From Lanius collurio (taxonomy: Eukaryota > Chordata > Aves > Passeriformes > Laniidae), in contig JACBWW010000071.1 in assembly GCA_020086605.1 (NCBI GenBank), positions 860,403 to 924,402 on the forward strand: a stretch of DNA of 64,000 nucleotides, given 5' to 3'. Below, piece after piece: positions 57,960 through 64,000 of this stretch. Position 1 is the stretch's first letter. Every line of letters starts with the position of its first letter. The position numbers were made by a program, and so were the translations under genes. The notes under the pieces are model-generated. The model ran no database searches, was not told the DNA's origin, and was given only the letters and a program-made list of their open reading frames with translations.

Positions 57960-58840
57960 GGAGTAGTGAGGTACAAAGCAGCCTGGTCCTGCTGCCTCCT
58001 CTTTTGGCAACACTTCCCACCAGGCACTGGGTGATGTGAAGATGCTGTTGCCCTCCTCAAAGATTCAGTGCAGACCTTACAAGGCCAGCAACACAGGACC
58101 TACTGGAACCTTTTCTCCCACCTCTTCCCTCAGAATGGCTCACCCTTCTTAAAACTCATCAGCTCCCCTGCAACAATTTTTTGGGGCCTGTGGTTTTTCA
58201 GTGGAATTTAAAGAACAAAACCCTTGGATCATTACATCATGGCTCCAGTAACGTCTAGGAACATTTTACATTTGATAAAATCTCCCCAGATTACCTTCTG
58301 AAAGCCTTGTGGTCGAGTGGCACGTCTGGGAGCACAGGAATGATGTCAGAAACCACTGAATAGCTCAGAGATCAGCTCCTCACATCCCTAGCAGACAAAC
58401 TTGGGAAAGGCATCACTCCTCCTTCAAGGGAACCTGGCAATCAGCTGAAGTCAAGGAGCTGCTGTGCCTATGGACAGACAGGAAGAATGGCCGGGAGTTA
58501 ACACACGCTTCACCTCCCCTGGCAGGAATTCTGGGCCCAGGTTGTCCCAGTGCCTACTCTCTGCTCCTCCTCAGCCACCCCTCCCTGTCCCAGCTTCCTC
58601 TGGGTGTATTTCCCTACCTCCTGCCTGTGTGGTTTGGAATCTCTCTGGGAAAGAAGGTGAAGGATGTGGAATTGTACGGTGTGAGCCTCTGCTCTCAGTC
58701 CTGGTGCCTTAAAAACAGGGGAATCTTCCTAAAAGTGGGGACTCACACCTGGAGCTTGGCTGTAGGGGTGTTAGAGGGGATGGGCAGAGGGCATCCCTTC
58801 CAAATCTTCACAAATCTTACTTCTGTTAAAAGTAAGTACA
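57960..58840. other. Unique non-coding DNA
   Basis: No gene or repeat is recognisable. A short tRNA-A-box-like word near 58311 is not supported by the rest of a tRNA. Confidence 0.45.
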
Positions 58841-58848
58841 GTATGATG

Positions 58849-58900
58849 AAATAATAACAACAATAATAACAACAATAATAACAACAATAACGATAACAAC
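58849..58900 (+). repeat. 12-bp minisatellite built from AAT and AAC units
   Basis: The unit ATAATAACAACA repeats three times perfectly (58851-58886), and a degenerate fourth copy with one CG-containing variant runs to 58900. Its purine/T composition gives a Val/Ile/Tyr/Cys-rich minus-strand frame that is an artefact. Confidence 0.92.
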
Positions 58901-58909
58901 ACAGGCACA

Positions 58910-60055
58910 ACACAGGGAGATGAAAACTGCCAGGCCACACAGGGAGAACCTGAGGTAAACTCTTCCAGGAAACCATGAGCTTAAAGAGAATCTCTGCTTC
59001 ATTCTCCCTTCAGGAGACAAACACTTAATTTTGCAATCTCCTACCAACTGGCTAAGCCCTGTGCTTTGGTGGAGCTCTGTACTCTGCCTCTCAGAAACAC
59101 AGTGTGGACCTCAAATCGCTGTGCAAAGCTGTGTAAGCACAGCTTGTGTATTTAACAATGCAAGGACAGGCAGGAGGCAACCTAAAATCCTGACCTCAGG
59201 TGACTTCTCCCGTGTTACTTCAGTCAAAGACAAACTGAGACACAATACCCAAGAATTCTGATTCCCAGTCTGTACTTAAAACCACCAGTTCATGCTGCTT
59301 CTCATCAGAGCAATGTCACGACGAGACTTTTATCAGCTGAGAAGACAGAAGTGACAGCAGCTCTTGGTTAGGGTTGGCCCCTGAGCTTCCCCTGTCACAC
59401 CATAATTACCTGCATTGCTTTAGTGCAATTGGGGTGGTTCACTCACAATCTGTTTGGGTGGTTACTTCAAAGATTAAGTCTCAAAAGCAGAGAATACAAC
59501 AACGTTACAACCCCTAAGAATTAGATGCTTATCTTAACTAGGTGGCTCATCCCCTCCACTTGCTCCCTCCTACAGACTTAACGAAAGTCTCTATTTTTGC
59601 CTGGAAGACCCATGGGAGTTGGAGCTTCTGTTGTAAGCACAAGAGTTAAAGACAGTACCTGGCCTAAGAGCCGAGTGCCCAAACCAGGCAACAGGCAGGA
59701 AACAAAATCAATGCTACCAAGAGATCCTTCTCCTTGTAAACCAGAACCACGGGGAGATGCCACGACCTGCCTGGGATCATTTCAGCCGAACAGAGCTCCC
59801 AGCCTGGATAATGGCCCAACCAGAAGATCACCCTTCCTCCTGAGCAGGAGGTCTGAACCTGAGCAGCCTGGCAAAGGAGGGATTACTTGGTTCACATGGC
59901 TGAAGGTTTCCAGATACCCTGAGGCTTTGTTCTCCCCATGCTCTGGGCACAGGACCTTTGTCAGAGCAGCTGCCCCGGTCTGGTGCTGTTCCCAGTGGTC
60001 CATCTGCAAGCTTAGGCACTGCCTTCCTTTAGAACTGCAATCCAATTTACAAAGC
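58910..60055. other. Unique non-coding DNA
   Basis: No gene or repeat family is recognisable. A 154-codon plus-strand frame (59597-60061) has no domain or splice structure that I can recognise. Confidence 0.45.
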
Positions 60056-60059
60056 CTTT

Positions 60060-60200
60060 AATTTTAAACTTTCTCATCACTGACTTAATAAAAGTAAATG
60101 ACAGGTAATGGTCCCAGAAGCCAGGGCCCATTAGATCTTTCTCAACACTAATAGGGGCTGATCAGACGCTTGTGCGCTCCTTTTCCAGCTCACAGAAACG
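60060..60200. promoter_or_regulatory. Candidate enhancer-like block upstream of CpG cluster
   Basis: Unique AT-rich sequence with TTAATAAAAGTAAAT, TGACAG (60099-60104, MEIS-type), GGTAATGG, CCATTAGATC and CACTAATAGG. It lies about 140 bp before the CpG-rich segment at 60336. The regulatory role is inferred from motif texture and position. Confidence 0.3.
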
Positions 60201-60335
60201 CAGCTCCCCAAGGACTCTGCAGCCGGGGGAGAAACAGGAAACCAACCCTCTCAGGGCAAGGGAAAAAGGGAGAGAAAAGGGGGGCAAAGAAAAGCTAAAT
60301 AAGCCCATGTGAATGCAAACACTTAAAGCTGCAAA

Positions 60336-60559
60336 CGGGCAGGAGGATGAGTGCGGTGACGCCTGCGCCCTTCCCGGAGTTCATGGGGCCCACGTGCTCG
60401 CTCCACTTGCCCAGCAGGGCACCGGGGGCTCTGTGAGGCGCTACCGGCGTCGGGGCTGCACGGAGCCATGGAGCAAACCGGCTCTGATTTCTGCCCAAAG
60501 GCATCAGTGTCACACCGGTCGGCACGTCAGCTCGGCACAGCGTCACGGCGGCAGTCACG
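60336..60559. promoter_or_regulatory. Short CpG-island-like segment, candidate promoter
   Basis: Twenty-two CpGs in about 224 bp, close to the number expected from its base composition and so not CpG-depleted like the flanks. A canonical E-box CACGTG is at 60391-60396, and CRE half-sites (TGACG at 60357, CGTCA at 60525 and 60541) are present. A minus-strand frame (60295-60558) and a plus-strand frame (60313-60645) both cross it, but neither resembles a known protein. It could be a weak promoter, a first exon or an orphan CpG island. Confidence 0.45.
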
Positions 60560-60599
60560 GTGTGCTGTCACAAAGAGAAATAGATATCATTTCAAACAC

Positions 60600-63500
60600 A
60601 CAGCTCTGGAGAGAGGAGGGAGAGGCAGGAAAGAGAATCCCATAATGCACTTTTTGGGGGGGGAAGAGGGACAGGAGGCTTAACTCTGCTTTGGCCATGC
60701 AAGAGGAGGTACGAGTAGAGGATGCTCCAAGTCTTCCAGGCAGTGGTCATCAGGCTGGGAGGGCAGGTGGGTACTCCAGAAAGGACCTGATTTTCATCTC
60801 TTCTATGTATTTTCAGTTAGAAAAAAAGCATCTGGAATCAGTCTCCTAAGACTAATTCCTGATTTAAGGAATTCCTTGGCCAGCACAAAGCTTTAGTCTT
60901 TACCTGTAGCACAAAAGAGAACAACAGTGGTGTGGTCACAATGAGCAGGATTCTGGTGGTTTTCTGTCCTCCTCAGGTTACACCTCCATCCATGCTTTAG
61001 TGATAAAGGAGACTTTAAACACAACCTCATTCCTTCCTCAGCTGTCCCTTAAAGTCTTCACAGCCCAGGCCTAAGGAGATCCTGACTCCATACGCTGCAT
61101 GACACCCTCTCCCAGGGAAGGGTGCTTGTTACACCCAGATCTTCCCCTCTACAGAAGGTGACTTAGGCATTATTTGGAGATGCTCTACCTCATTTACCTC
61201 ATATCCAGGTGATAGAAAGCAACTGTGGCACAGCAGGACTGGAAAACTCAGCATCAGGCTCTCCTTGCTCCCCTTCTTCACAAGTGCTGGGGCAGCTCCT
61301 TGCTTGTTCCTTTTCTGTTTGTCAGTGCTGTGTGGCTTTGGCTTTTGTTTCTCTGCTGTTCAGAGTGGAATTGCATCTGCTGTGACTTCTCTTTCCCAGA
61401 CCTCACTTCTTCCACTGATTTTCTGTCCTTCCATGGTCTCAAGGGCATTTGCCAGCCAGTGCACCCCGATGGAGGGCAAAAGAGAGAGCTGCAGGGGAGT
61501 GACAAAGTCTTCAGCTCAGTTTTCCTGGTTTGAACAGGTACAATTTCATGAGATACCTGCCAGGAGTTCTGCCCACAACAAACAGTGACAGCACCACAAC
61601 ATTCCCAGTATCTTCATGGAGGTTTAAGTAACCATATTTCTGTATTTTCAAAGCAAGAAGCACTTCTCAAGTAACAGCTTCCAGTGTTACAAAAATGCCA
61701 TGCAAGAATGTATGTATTTCAATGAAAGGGAAGGGGATGGAGTTAATTTTTGGGAGGCACATGACATTTCCCAGAGCTGATTACTCCTGGTAGATCCCTC
61801 ACTTCCTGCCCATGTGCACAGAGGGAACAGCACCAAGGAATCTCAGGCCTCAGCTTTGAGGGCATCTTTGTGGAAGGCTGGGAGACAACACAGCAAGTTT
61901 CTCTCTCACCCCAACACTGGTGTCTGTGTAACATTTTTGATACACCAAGGCTGTATCACAGAAAGCCCTGGAGCCCACTGCAATATAATTAATGTGATAG
62001 GAAATCTTGTACTGGAGCACAGCCAGGATTCTCATCACACTCAAGCCTCACTCAGTAACCACTGGACTTTCCATTCCTCCCTCAGACACCCACCTTATTT
62101 GTCTTTGCTTCCCAATTCCTCTGAAGCACCTTTTAAACCCTCCTGGCATGACTGTTAGCTGTAGCAGCAGGCAGATCTAGGAAGGACTCTGTCCAGAGCA
62201 AATTCCTTGCCTGCTGGCTTGTCTCTGCCCTAAATCTCCTATCCTTGCATATGACACTTGTTCACACAGCCTCGAAACCTTGCACTTCCCGACTCCCTTC
62301 AGACATTTTTACACTTAAAGTGGTTCCTCCTTCCTTGCCCCTGTCCTTTTCCTCCCAAGCCTGGCTTTCCAAATGAAATTCTTTCAGCTTTTCTGAACGG
62401 GGAGCAATGTCCCAAGGCTCTGCTTTATCCTGGTCATACTCTACCCTGTGCTCTGGATCTCTCTCTGATAATAAGGTGCACACACTGTATATCACAGCCA
62501 TAGAAAGAAGGGGGATTTATACATTTGGCCTCTTCTAAGTGCAATGCACAGGCCTGGATCCTCTCCCAACATCTGCTCCTAGTCTGGACCAAGGGAATGA
62601 GAGATGCTACAGGGTTTGTAGCTTGTGTAAGAAAGACCTCCTGAAGAATTGCAATAGCACAGTTGAGATGCACTGGGGGTTCCTGGGGAAAAGAGCAGCC
62701 CTCAGCTCCAATATGCCTATGCAGGAGCAAACCCAAGGACAGCAGGACTTGTTTCATAAATATCACTAGTCTTTAAACCAACCATTTCTCAGGCTGGGTA
62801 TTTCATGTGTCATCAAAAATTCTGGTCAAAAATGGTGTTTGTGTCTCAAATGGAGAAGAGCTGAGTTGCTGTCGTGATCCTGCCATCACCTCTTTTTCAG
62901 ACTGACAGCAAATTGTTCCACTGCTCTGCCCCAGCTCCCCAGCTGTACAGGGGACACAACAGGTACCAACCTCCCTCTCTTCCTCTGCTCCTCTCCACAT
63001 TCACTGTGCTGTTAATCCAAGCCTTTCTCAGACTCAGTGCAGTGACTTCAGCTGGGCTCTTACAGGAGTGGCAAATCATAAATAGTAACAGAGGAGCTGT
63101 TTGTCCCAACAAATTGAAAACAAAAGATGAGATGTTGTAATTTGGATGAATACATTCCAAGTCTCACCCTCCGTGACAGGGCTTTGGGAGAGCTGTGCAG
63201 CACATGCACAGCTGGCTTTGGGGATGGAAGCATGGCCCTGGGAAGAGCAGCGCTGCAGTCAGGATTAGCAGCAGAATCTCCCTGGTTGTTACAAGCTGTG
63301 AGCTCCTCTTAGGCTATTATTTAATTAGGGAACAGCACATCTCATAGCAAGCCCCCTTCCTGTTCCCCTCCTGTGACTTTCCTTCTTGAGCTCCAGGACT
63401 GTTTATTCAGGCAAAGCTTTCAAAGGAGCAGAAGCATGGCCAGATGGCCCAGCCAAACCGAGCTGCCAAAGCAGAAAATTTGGGATGCACATGTGTCCCC

Positions 63501-64000
63501 TGAAACAAGTCCAGCTGTGGGTGTTGAGGTGAAGGCTTAGAAAAGGCCGAGGGCCTGGGCTGCTCCCTCCCAGAGCCCAGTCCCAGCCACGCCAGACACT
63601 TCTCCTTCCCACTGCTCCCTGTCTCTTCAAACCACACAACACTGTCATTGTTCAGATGGCAACTTCCCAGCAAAAGGTGACAGTCACATCCCTCAGCTGG
63701 AATTGGCTGCATTTCAGATTTCAAAGCCCACAGCAAGGTTTTTTCACAGCAGCTTTTCAGCTGGGAGCACACTGAGAAGCTCCTACCTCCCTTGTGTCAG
63801 GCCCTAACAAAATCACCAGTCACCCAGGAGCTCCTCCAGAGCAGCCCAAGGGACTGCAAGGGCAGCAGAACAGATGCCCTGCAAACCCCAGGAATCCTGT
63901 GGTGTTCACCAGGACTCTCAGCCCTGCTCCTGCCACTCGGCTGGACCAGCTCCAGGCGCTCAGGGATCACACTGGACTGACTCCAGATTAAATGACAATG
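60600..64000. other. Unique non-coding DNA, no gene recognised
   Basis: About 3.4 kb to the window end with no recognisable retroposon, RNA gene or coding exon. A G9 run lies at 60655-60663. Frames up to 121 codons overlap on both strands and show no domain. Confidence 0.5.

Noticed and set aside
58303..58375. tRNA-like words (GTGGTCGAGTGG and TAGCTCAGAGATCAGC)
   Set aside because: No B-box (GGTTCGAATCC-like) downstream, no acceptor-stem pairing and no cloverleaf could be built.

Overview
The window looks like non-coding DNA from a bird, probably a neoavian and possibly a songbird. The main evidence is about eighteen truncated LINE fragments that all resemble the 3' end of the avian CR1 retroposon. 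They share lines such as 'TTCCAACCCAAACC', a 'CCCTGCCATGGCAGGG' block and tails like 'TTCTGTGATTCTGTGA'. I see no Alu, B1/B2 or L1. I recognise no protein-coding gene, rRNA or tRNA. The longest open frames (up to 255 codons) lie in GC-rich or composition-skewed DNA or run through CR1 copies, and none resembles a protein family I know. The window is therefore best read as intergenic or deep-intronic sequence.

Layout. 1-9.6 kb: unique DNA with CR1 copies near 2.0, 6.0 and 7.5 kb, an A/T-rich block near 3.6 kb with Hox/Cdx-like words, an A/C-skewed stretch at 4.0-4.3 kb and an A-rich purine tract at 8.1 kb. 9.6 kb: a 21-bp tandem repeat that ends in the only ambiguous base (N at 9658). 9.9-17.6 kb: a CR1 copy and several stretches that look like conserved enhancers, notably 9975-10095 and 17095-17560. 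18.7-25.8 kb: CR1 pieces, two AT-rich segments and a CpG-containing block at 20.7-21.0 kb. 26-34 kb: mostly unique DNA with enhancer-like stretches at 27.8, 30.9 and 31.5 kb. 34.5-36.2 kb: three CR1 pieces around a compact CpG island (35632-35880). 36.5-48 kb: a purine-rich enhancer-like block, the longest CR1 copy (39718-40105, with a strong G-quadruplex motif), a possible signal-peptide exon on the minus strand (43065-43134) and an enhancer-like block at 47.3 kb. 48-64 kb: mostly unique DNA with short microsatellites and a second short CpG-rich segment at 60336-60559.

How the parts might work together. CpG islands in birds usually mark promoters or first exons. The two CpG clusters, the candidate exon and the homeodomain-rich stretches would fit a gene-poor regulatory domain or a large intron of a developmentally regulated gene. 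That is inference: one sequence cannot show conservation, expression or splicing, and I could not name the host gene. I found no operon-like layout, CRISPR array, prophage or other discrete new system.
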